Assembly: GCF_001039355.2 (NCBI RefSeq)
Contig: NW_019775524.1
Span: 122,001-186,000, forward strand
DNA from: Lingula anatina
Taxonomy: Eukaryota; Brachiopoda; Lingulata; Lingulida; Lingulidae
Length of the DNA stretch: 64,000 bases
Direction of reading: 5' to 3'
Part shown: positions 47,543 through 59,863 of the stretch, in pieces
Position numbering within the stretch: the stretch's first letter is position 1
Layout: every line of letters starts with the position of its first letter
The notes under the pieces: model-generated
The model's input: the letters and a program-made list of their open reading frames with translations, nothing else
Database searches by the model: none
What the model was told of the DNA's origin: nothing
Program-made: the position numbers and the translations under genes

Positions 47543-49484
47543 GAGTACTCAGATCAATGCCACTAAATCCAACCAAATGCCAACACAGTACCACTGTTTC
47601 AAACAGTATATTATGCAAAAAGAAATACCGCACAGTTTGGTTACATTATTTTCCGAAAAATGATACTTGGACAGATAGTTTCTGCGAACTTTTTGTGTAT
47701 AACATATTGGACGGAAAAAAGCGTTGTTCCCTCCTCCCCCCCTCCACCACCCCTTTTTTTCTGGCTGAACGAAATATTAATTTCTTTTTTATTTTTTGTT
47801 TTTGTGTAAGAAACTAGTATTATAGTAATTTTTAGACGTTACAGAGCATTTACTCCCGCTTTACATGTATCTGTAAGCGATTCTTTTGTACAAATTACTT
47901 TTCACAGCGTATTTACAGTTCCTATTGTATGTTTTATATCATGTCTGTCATATAGTCAAATAAACCAATATAGATAACAATTTCAGTTGCCCTAATTGTA
48001 TTTCACACCACATTAAAATGGCATTGAATATTTCTTCTTTGACGATACACTTAGGTTTTTTAACTTCAAAGCATTGATCAAATTTGACTTTTGTTGTCTA
48101 CGAAGGTAGGGAAAATAGATGATGAAAAATAGTTTTGCGACATGCTGTTTTTATTTCATTTTATCTAATATTATTATTATTATTTATTAATTTTTTTGTC
48201 ACCTCGCCTCTTGGTCAATTGTCTATGTGTTATCACTACAACACGGTAGTCAAAGGATCTGATGTCCCAAAATTACTTGAAACTAATCAATCATAAATTA
48301 TTTCTTTGGACGAACACAATTTTACTAGAATATATAGGGCACACTGACAAGAACATTTGCTCGGTTTATCTCGTCTCTAGATCGATCTACTGTTTTGGAT
48401 AGAGAGGAGGTGCATGGCAAATCTCTGAAACTCAAGGCTCTCCCTCTCAGATCCGCCACTGATTTTTGGCAGTTATGGGCATCAATTTAGTTTTTTCTAC
48501 GGAGACTGAATCAGACTTGTCAGCGCTTCCGATCTCGTCCTAAGTCTCTTGATTTGGGGACATATCTCTCGATCACCCGAATCAGATTAATAATCTCCCG
48601 ATCGATCAGTATTTCCTCTCTTTAACTTTGTCAGAAAGTGCGATGACTTCACTCACGAAAATGTGCTGTCAGTTTTTTTTTTTAGTTTCATTGATGGACG
48701 GTAGTGTCAAGTCGGGATTTTTGTGAGTACCACCCTGAACACTACATAAGTGTATGTTAATATTGACATTAAAACGGTGGGCATTGTTTACTATAATTGC
48801 TTTTACAAGTAGACTTCCTCTGTTAACGTTTAAATGAACACCACCTTACCCTATTTTATTTGTATTTATTTATTTATTATTATTTTTTTGGTTAAGTTTT
48901 GGTAGCTGCGCGAACGTCAGAACAGTCGATTCGCGTCGTATTGTGGGTTCTTAATTCTAAATAGCTTTGCAAGGCAGGAATCCTTGGCCGATAAAAGTTG
49001 TGAAATTAGTTCTAAAAACGTCGAAAGGTAAAATATAGTGCATTTGCAAGTTTCAAAAAGAGTATGAAGTGTGGCTTGAGCACTAGGCCTATAGTTGTAC
49101 TTAAAAATGGTAAGGTGTAGGTTGTATCTTTGCTCGTGGAGAAAAGACATTACGAAAAACACAGCTATGGAAAATCAAGAGGCAGAGTGTAAACGCTATG
49201 AATATTTAAAAATATAGAAAGATAATAGAAAATTAGGCTAACGACATGAGTGTCATCTTTAATTAACTGAGTCCCCGGTGAAAGCGAAACGGTGAAAACT
49301 GAAAGATCGGCGTGCAAAATTTGACTTGTAAAACAGCTAATGGAATTCTTCAAACATCGAAATACTTAAATTGAAATTTGAGTCAAAATATTTGATTATA
49401 GTTAAGGTTAAAACATTTCTGAAGAAAAAAAAACGAGGCGCTATCCAAATCATTTACAGTTCATTTGAATAAAAGGAACAGTTT

Positions 49485-49486
49485 TT

Positions 49487-49563
<77 letters not shown>
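49485..49563. repeat. (TTTC)n then (TG)n compound microsatellite
   Basis: About 9 TTTC units followed by about 20 TG units and a G run at 49565-49576. Confidence 0.95.
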
Positions 49564-49564
<1 letters not shown>

Positions 49565-49647
49565 GGGGGGGGGGGGAGTACGGCGTGCGAGGGAATGTGC
49601 CTATCTAGAAATTGTGAATGTTGACAGGTATGCATGCTCAATTTACC

Positions 49648-49686
49648 CTTGGACCTAAATAGAGACCTTCTCTATTTAGGTCCAAG
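49648..49686. repeat. Perfect 18-bp inverted repeat with 3-bp loop
   Basis: CTTGGACCTAAATAGAGA, then CCT, then its exact reverse complement. It could form a cruciform or RNA hairpin. There is no T run after it, and this is a eukaryotic genome, so it is not called a terminator. It may be a tiny palindromic transposon remnant. Confidence 0.9.
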
Positions 49687-50229
49687 ATTTACCTAAATGT
49701 GTCTCTCGTGTTAGTCTTCATTAAAATCACATTTCACCAGATAGGCCTATAGGTCAGCCAATATGGCCTATATAGGCATTAATTGATTAAATTTTGTACC
49801 CCTAAATATATACTGAATACAAGGACCGTAAGATAACTAAAACAACATGCTGATTGTCTTTAGGTAAAATATATGTCAAACAAAACTGATGACAACCTCA
49901 TAAACACAGGTTAGGTTGGTGAGGTTTGTGAGGAGCGACAGTAATACGATCCAAGGGAATTTCACGCGCTAGCACTCTGGACGGCCCTTACATGTAAAGC
50001 ACTAACATCGTGTCACATATCTTCTGTAACAGTCATACACGCAGGCCTAAGCTACAATTTAGGTGACCTACTTGTATTATGTTGAATAGGGGTAGCCATG
50101 CAAAACGCTGGTTCGCTTTGTCATTTAGACGAATGGCCTTAAATTTCTGAATAAAGGAAAAATAAACATGAAACAAACAAAGAAAAATGCAAAAGAAAAA
50201 GAAAGTAATTTAAAAAAACAGATCGATAA

Positions 50230-50559
50230 TCAGGTGTCAGGCGTTCTTAAAAATCTGGTAGGTTCCATCAAGGAGTTATAACAGATTAGATCTATAAAAT
50301 TTAAAAAAGTAGCAAAGAAATGCATTGGGATATTTAACAGATATGTCAAGGAGACAGTTATTTTTACAAATCGTTGTAAAATGTGGAAAAAAGAAAGTAA
50401 CAATAATATTAACGTAAAAGATTTACTGTCCGTTTTGCCGTTTTCTCCAAAATGTAACTGATACCTAAGAGTGGAGAAGTCATTAGAGAAAGCGAAAGCA
50501 GGATTTGAAAGGCATTTAAGCCCCCCCCTCCTGCTTCTTTACACATCTCTCTTTCTCTC

Positions 50560-50607
<48 letters not shown>

Positions 50608-50943
50608 ACACGCACACACACACCCTTTTTAATCTTTAAATATGTTTTCTGCTTTAATTTCTAAACTTTTAAAAAAATTTCTATACAAAATTCTACATTT
50701 TCAAACCGAAAATAAAAAGGTGTGGGACATTTAACAGATACACTGTATGTCTAAGAGACAATTATTTTTACAAATCATTGTAAAATGTGGAAAAAAGAAA
50801 GTAACAATAATATTAACGTAAAAGATTTACTGTCCTGATTTGCCGTTTTCTCCCAAATGTAACTGATACCACATGAGTGGAGAAAACATTAGAGAAAGCG
50901 AACGCAGGAGTTGAAAGGCATTCAACGCCCCCCTCCTGCTTTT

Positions 50944-50996
<53 letters not shown>

Positions 50997-51630
50997 CTTT
51001 CAATGGCTGTCAGCTTTAATTTCTGAACCATTTTTTTAATTTTTATATAAGATTTTTATATAAGATAATATAGAAAAATTTACAAAAAATGCAGTGGGAT
51101 ATTTAACAGATATGTCTAGGAGACAATATTTTTACAAATCTTGGTAAAAGTGAAAAAAAGAAAGAATCAAAAATTCACCGCGGTGAAAATTCCGTAAAAT
51201 AAAACTTAAATGAAAATAGAAAAAAAGTTAATATGATACTAACAAAGCTCCGTAACATGTAGAGAGTCCTTTATAGCAAGCAAGCGATCGAATTTGTAAG
51301 GGTCTGTTTACTGCTTCAAGGAACCGGTGTCAAAATAAATTAGAACTCTTAACCCCTGAAAGGTTGCATTCATTCATTAGATCTAAGGTTTGTCTTCAAA
51401 AGTGGCTGGATATCATAACACCAGCTCCGTTTTCAACTTATGCGTATTATAGTGGACTTTTAGTTTTGAGGGTATAAAGATCATGCTGACATCAGTTATA
51501 TCTCCTTACGTAACAATCAAAATACGGATATTAGAAGAAAACCAGTTGAAATATACTCTCTATGCAACATGGTGGGGTATCTTGGCTGGTTAAGAAGATA
51601 GCCACCCTGGTAATCTCATCCGCAAACCCC

Positions 51631-51670
<40 letters not shown>

Positions 51671-52625
51671 GCACACACACACTATTTCTCTTTCTCCTTA
51701 ATTCTCCCTCTCGGCTTTCAATACGTTATCTGCTTTTATTCACAAAACCATTAAATTCATTTCTCTATAAGAATATATAATTAAAAACGAAAAAATAGTG
51801 AGATATTCAGCGCATATATCAAGGAGACAAAATATCTATAGAAAAGATTTCCTGACCCACCGTGCCGTTTTCTCCCAAATGTAACTGATACCAGATGCAA
51901 CGAGAGGTTAAGAAAGAAGGAAAACACAGGAGTTAAAAGGTATTTCCCCTGCCCAATTTCTCCTTCCTCTATCTCTCTCTTTCTCTCTATCTTGTCTTTC
52001 TTTCAATGAGTTATCTCCATTATCTTTTAAATCATATAATTTATTTCTCTATAAGATGTTATAGTTAGAAAGAAAAAACAAACAAAAAATGTTGGATGTG
52101 TTGAACAGATATATTAAGGAGACTAATTATGTACTTTGTAAGATGTTGGATAGACGGTCGTCTGTGCTAGGTAAAAATAATTTTTAAAAAAGTTATGAAA
52201 ATATTAAGGAAAAGATTTCCTGACCCGCCGTGTCGTTTTCTCCCAAATATGACTAATACCAGATGTGTAGAGAGGCTATAATAGAAAGCGAACAAAGAGA
52301 TTTAGAGGTATTTACCCCCTCCCCCCCCCCACTTCTCTTCCCTCTGCGATCTCGTCTGTACATAAGTTATTCATTAGTTCAAAAAATCCATTTCTTTGTA
52401 TGATGACACCGTCTATCCTATAGTTAAAACAACAAAAAAGGAAAAAAATAATGGCCCGCTAAATCTGTAAGATATTATAACGCCCTCCGCTTCTCTCTCT
52501 CTCTCTCTTTTAAATGAAAAAGACAAAAAGAAAGGAAAAGATTATCTCAACCCCCGTGTCGTTTTCTCCCAAATGGAGCATATTCCATATGTTGAGAGCG
52601 AGCGCAGTAGTTGTAACATATAAAA
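50230..52625 (-). repeat. Satellite array, left block (units reading on the minus strand)
   Basis: Repeated units of roughly 330-410 bp. Each carries a conserved box, on the given strand GCCGTTTTCTCCCAAATGT followed by AACTGATACC. Next come a TTAGAGAAAGCGAA block, a pyrimidine run with CCCCTCCTGC and a (TC)n tract. Boxes start near 50430, 50836, 51860, 52228 and 52556. A TTTAACAGATAT-GTC-AGGAGAC block precedes each. The stretch 51190-51600 is poorly matched. Divergence rises from copy 2 to copy 5. Confidence 0.85.
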
Positions 52626-52754
52626 TATTGTCTCCTCCACATATCTGTTAAATATCGCACTGCATTTATTGTAATTTTTTAAATTATATCATCTTACATA
52701 GAATTGAAAAATAAGGAAGTAAGGGAGACAACCTGCTGAAAGATCAGAAAGAGA

Positions 52755-52796
<42 letters not shown>

Positions 52797-53534
52797 CAGA
52801 GAGGAGGAGAGAGACAAAGAGAAACAGATGTGGGAAGAGGCAGGAGGGGGTTAAATGCCTTTCAACTCCTGCATTCGCTTTCTCTAATGACTTCTCCACT
52901 CATGTGGTATCCGTTACATTTGGGAGAAAACGGCAAATCAGGACAGTAAATCTTTTACATTATTATTATTGTTACTTTCTTTTTTTCCTTCACATTTTAC
53001 AATGATTTGTAAAAAAAGTGTCTCCTAGACATCCAGTGTATCTGTTAAATGTCCCACAACTTTTTCTTTTAAAAAATATATAGGCCTAATCTTGTAGAGG
53101 AAGGAAAAATAAGTAAAGGGAATAAAGCAGAAAACCTATTGAAGGATCTGAGAGAGAAAGTGTGTGAGAAAGGGAGAGAGATAGAGAAAGAGAGATGTGT
53201 TAAGAAGCAGGAGGGGAGGGGCGTTGAATGCCTTTCAACTTCTGCGTTCGCTTTCTCTAATGACTTCTCCACTCATGTGATATCAGATACATTTGGGAGA
53301 AAACGGCAAATCGGGACAGTAAATCTTTTACGTTAATATTAATGATACTTTCTTTTTTTCCATATTTTACAATGATCTGTAACAAAAAATTGTCTCCTAG
53401 ACATACAGTGTATCTGTTAAATGCCCCACATCTTTTATCTTCCGTTTTAAAATGTAAAATCTTGTAAAGAAATTTAAAATAATAATTAAAGGAATTAAAG
53501 CAGAAAACATATTGAAAGATCAGAGAGACTAAGT

Positions 53535-53571
<37 letters not shown>

Positions 53572-53815
53572 GTGGGGAAAAGCAGGAGGGGGGCTTAAAT
53601 GCCTTTCAACTCCTGCGTTTACTTTCTGTAATGACTTCTTTTCACTCATGCGGTATCAGTTACATTTGGGAGAAAACGGCAGATCGGGACAGTGATTTTT
53701 CTGCTTTAATATTTTTGTCACTTTTTTTCCACATTTTACAAAGATTTGTTTAAAAAATTGTCTCCTAGACATACAGTGTATCTGTTAAATGTCCCACAAC
53801 TTTTTCTTTTAAAAA
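52626..53815 (+). repeat. Satellite array, right block (units in opposite orientation)
   Basis: The same unit runs the other way: (GT)n and (GA)n tract, GCAGGAGGGG, TTCAACTYCTGCRTTCGC, then TACATTTGGGAGAAAACGGC, AGTAAATC, TTGTCTCCTAGACAT and ACAGTGTATCTGTTAAATG. Copies start near 52839, 53204 and 53582, a period of about 365-378 bp. These three are more alike than the members of the left block. The block ends in the assembly gap. Confidence 0.87.
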
Positions 53816-54206
53816 NNNNNNNNNNNNNNNNNNNNNNNNNNNNNNNNNNNNNNNNNNNNNNNNNNNNNNNNNNNNNNNNNNNNNNNNNNNNNNNNNNNNN
53901 NNNNNNNNNNNNNNNNNNNNNNNNNNNNNNNNNNNNNNNNNNNNNNNNNNNNNNNNNNNNNNNNNNNNNNNNNNNNNNNNNNNNNNNNNNNNNNNNNNNN
54001 NNNNNNNNNNNNNNNNNNNNNNNNNNNNNNNNNNNNNNNNNNNNNNNNNNNNNNNNNNNNNNNNNNNNNNNNNNNNNNNNNNNNNNNNNNNNNNNNNNNN
54101 NNNNNNNNNNNNNNNNNNNNNNNNNNNNNNNNNNNNNNNNNNNNNNNNNNNNNNNNNNNNNNNNNNNNNNNNNNNNNNNNNNNNNNNNNNNNNNNNNNNN
54201 NNNNNN
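53816..54206. other. Assembly gap (391 N)
   Basis: The gap sits inside the satellite, after AAAAA that follows the TTAAATGTCCCAC block, and ends in a GA tract. That is where a further unit would place its GA tract, so at least one collapsed or unsequenced satellite unit is likely. Confidence 0.97.
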
Positions 54207-54242
<36 letters not shown>

Positions 54243-54564
54243 TGGAAAAAGAAGGCATTTGATTTTTTTTTTATTTAAAAAGAGTCTGAAAACACATATT
54301 TATAGATTTAAACCCTTGCAAAAATTCAAGATAACATTTCTTTTTTTTTCCAAAATCGCTTTAATATATATCTTTATAATATTTATATAAGCCGATATAA
54401 ACAAGCAGCAAAATATTTCCAAACTGTGTAGGTAAAAAAGAAAAAATGTAAACAGATTTAATCCATAATAATGCAATTGTTGACTCCGACGAAGGAGATC
54501 TTTTATCTTTGCACCCGAAAAGCACAATGTCCTCTATATTCTAGTGCTGCGCCATCTATTAACA

Positions 54565-54645
54565 ACTGTCCTGAATTGCATGTGTCCTGATTTGCCGTTT
54601 CTGACCTAGATTGCCGGTTTCTCCTAAAGCGAGGCAGCATCATAT
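54565..54645 (-). repeat. Degenerate outlying satellite unit
   Basis: TGTCCTGATTTGCCGTTTCT and, after a short insertion, GCCGGTTTCTCCTAAA repeat the conserved box in the left-block orientation. It lies about 240 bp before the start codon of the saposin-like gene. Confidence 0.6.
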
Positions 54646-54885
54646 GGTTCATTTATAATCTGCAGAAGCGACTAAAGAATAATTTGCTAGTTTTGATGAT
54701 TATGCAAAAATGTTATGGCGTAAACGGGAGTCGTCTTATTCTAGCTGAGGTTTAGATGGTGTGAAAACGCATAATCATGATTAAAGGTGGGGAAAGTTTG
54801 TTTTTTCCGGAAGTATATTCTGGGTTTGTAGAAAACAAAGAAGAACTTGGAAGATTCGGCATCGCACAGCCACCGATCAGGCAAA

Positions 54886-56432
54886 ATGGGAATGGAAAAC
54901 TTCCTGACTTTATTCATATTTTTGATAGGATTAGCTAACCATGTATTTGCCAGAACATCGGCCCAAGGTAAGTAAATAAAATGAAACGTGAAATTTTGTT
55001 TGTTGTCTGCATTAGCTTCTATTCTACCATCCTGCTAAATAGTAAATACAAGTAATTCTGCATGGGGTATAACCGTAAAGACCGTGGTACGGTATACTCC
55101 GGGCATAGGACCAGTGCCTACAGCAGACTGCTGTGCATTTCAGATACCAGCTAGCTGATCGTAAATTGAATGCTTCTATTTATTTATTTATTTTCTTTGC
55201 AGTACTTTAAGATGTGTTGTTTTATGAATTTTCAAAAATATTTATTATTATTATTATTATTATTTACTTGTTCTTATATTTATCTTCAGATGTGTACTGT
55301 GCTGCATGTGAATCCACTATCACAGGTGAGATATATTGTTCTCTATATATTCTGCCATGTCCCAGTATCTTTATCTGTATTGACTGAAAGCATATGTTAT
55401 TTTCTGAAGTAAAATAGAACATTTTATTAACTGTATTTTACATTAGCTGTTTGTAACTATCAGGGGTGGATTTAGGCCGTCTTCTGGGTCTTCTGGAAGA
55501 CGGTCAGATTTTCAAGTTTACATTGACGGGTATCTAATTTTTTTCTGTTGGAAGACGATCAAAATTGGAGGATGAATCAACAAAGATAATTTGGAAGACT
55601 GTCAGTAAATAGCTCTGGATCCGCCCCTGACTATATTGTTCAAGATCAGTTCAATTTTTTGGTTGCATTTATTTTAACAAAGATTTATGGTGCCATATTT
55701 AAAGATGCTTTTGAAGTGAGTTCACCTGTCAAATCATTGCCACCAAACCCAATCAAATGACACCATATTGTTTCAAACAGCATATAAGTTAAAAGAAATA
55801 CCAGAGAGAATTTTTTATATTTCCCTCTTTCCCGAAAAATTATATTTGAGAAGGTATTTTCTGCCTTCTTTCTGTGGGGTTATGTCGAAACTCCCCCATG
55901 CGCATCGATACGATCCCATACTGATAGATCCCCACATCGATACATCCCCAGTAAAATTACTGATGTAGGCGAATCTTTACTCCCCCCACATCATTGCTTT
56001 CCTGCATCGATACTGAGGGGGAGTATCGGTGTAGGGGAGTATTGGTGCAGGGATGTACCGATGCAGGGGAGTATCCATGCGGGGACGTATAGGGATGTAA
56101 CCCTTTCTGTCTGTGCTAATACATGTGTGGCTGTCAGTCATTCTCACCAACTCTCGTTTGAATGGTTATATACATAGCTTTTGCATGCGCAGACATACAT
56201 GTATTGTGTCATAGATTACTGCATCATTTGATGTACTTTTATAAATTGGAGGGACAGAAAAAATTAGTTGAATTTACATCCAGAAATTTGAAAAGGTGCA
56301 GTTTTCAAGCTATTTTTGTAATATCATATTTGATTGATCCTTTGGCACTGCACATGGACTTTGCTTGAGTCATAAAAGAAACTGATAGTAGTGATTATGT
56401 GTTACAGAGAATCTATGCCCACCACATTAGGG

Positions 56433-56526
<94 letters not shown>

Positions 56527-57966
56527 CTATATATATACTCATCATTATTTCACATCACATGAAATCTTTCATTTTCTTATATATCCACATCAAGAAACCA
56601 AAAAGAGTACTTTCACCGCAAAACCTATGATAACAACATACCTGTTTTATAGAGTCTTTTTTTGCCTAATTTTGGCTACCAGCTTTAACTCCCTTAATTG
56701 AAAATGTTTTTCTTAACTTGAAGGGATAATAACTTTTCATTTTGGGAGGAAAAGTGCCATAAAATGGATTTTCCCGAGGTAAACAATAATTTTCCCATAT
56801 TTTCCAGTGGTTAAGAAATTTCTTTTCACATTCAAAGTTAGTCGATTATTTTTCAGAGATTATTATGCAGGGTAGCCATCTTTGAAGGCCCATATGTTGT
56901 CTGATGGCAAGCACAGATTTCAGAATAATTGTGATGACTGCCAATTTGGTGGTAAAATGGATTTTATTATTTTTCTGTGTGTTGTTTGCAATATGTATAT
57001 ATTGTGGAAGTTTGAATCTCATATGAAGAGTTGTTAACCCTTTTAATATTTTGTCATTTTCAGAAATAGAAAGAATATTGATGAAGCCTTCTAAGAAAAA
57101 TATAGCAGAAAGTGTACACGAAACAGTTGCTTCAGTTTGTAAAGAGAAAACTTTTAAGCCATATTTTGAGGATGCAAAAGATGATTCCAAACTTCAAGAC
57201 CTGGTGAAAGGATGTAAACATCTACTTGGTGAGCAAAGGACAAGAGAGAACAGTTGTTTATATTTATATCATTATGTAGGCTTCAACTTTAAATGCACTT
57301 ATCCCCTTTTTTAGATGTTTGGGATGAGAGCAGTGGATTGTTCTGTTTAGTTAGTCTTGGTTTAAAAGTATGTCTAAGCCTAGTTTAGGAGGAAGCTTGG
57401 ATAATTATATTATTCGAAAATTCTTGTCATATATCTTTTATTTTATTGTTACTTAGTATGCACACACATCATATTGCTTTTGTTTTGTTTTTTTTTCTCT
57501 TTAAGACCAACATGGGGGGCATATAGAAGTTCTCTTTCGTGAAAGCTACAGTGAGCAAAGAAAAACAAAATTGACATTGAAGGAACTTTTTATAAGAATT
57601 TGTGAGCAAATTTCTAAAGCATGTCCAACAAAACCAGCCGAGGAGAAGGTAATCAAAATGTGACTGTGTTAATGTAAATATTTGAGGTATTTATCTTTTT
57701 ATCTTACAAATCTAAATTTGCTCCTATAATTTTTTGCACCTTGAACAATTCTCACAGTGAACAGTATATATTAAACTAATAGTTACACAGTATCACTTCT
57801 GTCTCACCACATTAACTCTTTCAACTGCATTGTGATATAATTGTTAAATGCTTTGTTTCAGGAACAGGAACTGGATGTGGAAAAAATGGTGGATCAGATT
57901 CAAGAACTTTTAAAGGTGGAAAAAGTGAAATTGGTGAATCCAGTGGCTCACAATGAAGAATTGTGA
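54886..57966 (+). CDS. Small secreted or ER-lumenal saposin-like protein, five exons
   Basis: Exons 54886-54967, 55290-55325, 57064-57228, 57506-57648 and 57862-57966 join GT-AG in phase to 176 residues. Residues 1-22 are a signal peptide (FLTLFIFLIGLANHVFA, cleavage after FA). The mature part has six Cys at 31, 34, 65, 90, 127 and 134. The CxxC start (DVYCAACES) and the overall spacing suggest a saposin-like helical disulphide fold such as canopy or MANF-type proteins, though I could not match it to either. The last 40 residues are a charged helix ending HNEEL, which is reminiscent of, but not, a KDEL-type ER-retention signal. Exon 2 is only 36 bp. A lumenal chaperone or lipid-binding role is possible but is only inference. 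Candidate polyadenylation signal AATAAA at 58791-58796. Confidence 0.82.
55461..55629. mobile_element. hAT-like MITE, 169 bp, second copy, 5-bp target duplication
   Basis: Same family as 7986-8152 and in the same orientation. Starts CAGGGGTGGATTTAGG; the other end read inward is CAGGGGCGGATCCAG. ACTAT is duplicated at 55456-55460 and 55630-55634. It lies in intron 2 of the saposin-like gene. Confidence 0.9.
55880..56097. repeat. 16-bp minisatellite in two opposing orientations
   Basis: Five head-to-tail 16-bp units of the form GGGGAGTATCGGTGCA run from 56018 to 56097. Inverted units (CATCGATAC, CCCCACATCGATACATCCCC) lie at about 55880-55950 and at 56003-56013. It lies in intron 2 of the saposin-like gene, and the whole block can fold back on itself. 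Confidence 0.75.
56434..56522. repeat. (AT)n-(AC)n compound microsatellite
   Basis: About 28 AT units, then GCCT, then about 14 AC units, in intron 2 of the saposin-like gene. Confidence 0.95.
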
Positions 57967-58911
57967 TCTTTATATAAATTTATAAGAGCATTAACACTTG
58001 CCTTTTTTAAACTTAATATTTTTATTGCTGAAAGTTTTACATGTTTGAAACCTGTAGTATTTACAGATGAACAGTCTTCATGTCAGCTGTGTTTTTTTGT
58101 ATCGTTACAAAGTTTTTATAAGAATTTTTGAGATTGCTGTCCACATTCCATCTGTGATTCAGGTGAAAGACTTCTGGTCATCTTTGTATGCAATGAATAG
58201 TCTGTAACTTTTTTGAAAGCAACTTATTTTAAACTAGAGACGTAGGAATGATACTGAAGTTTGTGTCAGTTTTCTTTTTTTTCTATCTTGGTTAAAATGC
58301 ACTGAGGTTGTGATTTTTATCAGTTTTGGTCAGCATGAGTTTTTCTTTTTGGCACTTGTTGTTATTGAAAAGATTTGCACTGAGTGGTGTTATTTTGAAA
58401 ACACAAGAGTCCAAGGGCTCATTTTACAAAGAAGTATGTCCTGAAAATTTGTTTAAACTATAAGCCAAAATGCATTCAAACACTTTTTAATCTAGCCTTT
58501 TTCCTGGTAGTATTCAACCTTAAACATCCCCAGATCTCAGGTTGTAAACCCCACTCCCTTAGTTAATTTGAATGAAATACTGTGCCAGTTTTAACAAGCT
58601 TGATAGCAATCTGTATGGGGTGTAACTTCAACCCTGAACAAGATTTTATCACGAAAATAGGCATAGTTGACCACAAGTATAAAGGATATAATCCCATGCT
58701 GTCATTTTGGTTTAAAAGTTTTTGTTATGGAGTTACGAGCCCCTAATTACAGATTTTCATTAAGCAAAGGCATTTTGTGTAGTCATTATCAATAAACAGA
58801 TTTGTACTTAAATCTCTGATGCAAGTCTTGTTGCCTGAATAAAAACAGTGATAGAAATGATGAAAGTATTCTTTTAAAATACAAAAAAGCAAAATTTTTC
58901 CCATTAGAAAT

Positions 58912-58917
58912 TTTATT
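58912..58917 (-). terminator. Candidate polyadenylation signal of SIRT7
   Basis: TTTATT here reads AATAAA on the SIRT7 strand, about 950 bp beyond its stop codon. It lies about 115 bp from the AATAAA of the convergent saposin-like gene, so the two 3' UTRs may nearly touch or overlap. Confidence 0.35.
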
Positions 58918-59863
58918 GTCAGACCTTTGTAACAATATGCATATACATTACCAAAAACTTGTGCATCTGTGTAGAACAAAAGTACAGACTAAAAAAGAAA
59001 CAACCGCTCTACTTCACACAGAATTATAAAGGAGCAAACCAAAGAAGGAAATGATTATCTGATCAACATGACAAGAGTCATTTTGTACTATTATTACAAT
59101 ACCCACACATTTGGAAGCAAGAAGAGATTTTTCTGCATTGGAATTGCCATGATGTTTAAATACCTTCCCTTTTTTTTTAACAAACACTTTACAAACTCAT
59201 ATTTCAAATTAAGAAGCCATAGAGAAAAAAAAATCAGGATAAAAAATTTTGTAACTCCACAACCTATAAAATATCAGTTTATGCTCAATAACCACTTCCA
59301 TGAAAAAAATGAAATGAACAAATGAAAAACTGAATTATCATAACGAAGCTATTTCACATTTCAGTAAAATTAATTGCATCATGCCAGAAATTGAACTAGC
59401 ATGAAAATTAACAATACTATAACCACAAGACCCCCATGGTTTTTCTAAACATTCATTTTCTGTTAGTCCCATATGAAGTAAATCTTTTTCAACTTGAGAA
59501 ACTCCATTGTGCACATTGCTCAATTAAGAATGCCTAGAAGGCTCGAGTGAAATTTAGAAATATAACATAAGAATAAAGTCAACAAAGGATCTTCTATAAG
59601 CTGTACATCTATTATAATAACAGCAAACATGTTAGTCGTGACAGCAATCCAATTTGATCTTGACTCAAAATATATACAGGTGCACAGCAAGCTTCAGCTC
59701 AAACAATGTTTCCACACTGGCCATAATTATCACAGAAATGTGATTAATTCAGTAGCCATCTAACCCGGTCAAAAATTAAACTTGATAAGGTTTTCTAAAA
59801 AGAGAAAATATACCCAGTTCCCATAAAAACTACGGCATCACAAGTAGTTTGGCATCCAGTGTA

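Larger units (their letters stand above)
46715..54885. other. Repeat-rich intergenic region between the CD225 gene and the saposin-like gene
   Basis: After the CD225 3' UTR there is no supported coding frame. Content: an inverted-repeat element (47125-47542), simple repeats (49485-49563), a perfect hairpin (49648-49686) and the satellite zone from about 50230 to 54650 with a 391-base gap. A lone hAT-style end (GATCCGCCACTG near 48451-48462) is noted but unpaired. Confidence 0.55.

Noticed and set aside
48440-48462. hAT-style end CAGTGGCGGATC on the minus strand
   Set aside because: No matching second end or target duplication found to the left, so no element is called.
50409-53753. Similar short peptides ending in TFGRKRQIRTVNLL-type sequence from several frames
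   Set aside because: They arise because the satellite units are alike at DNA level. The frames include simple-repeat RERERE or CVCVCV runs and lack starts with context, so they are not proteins.
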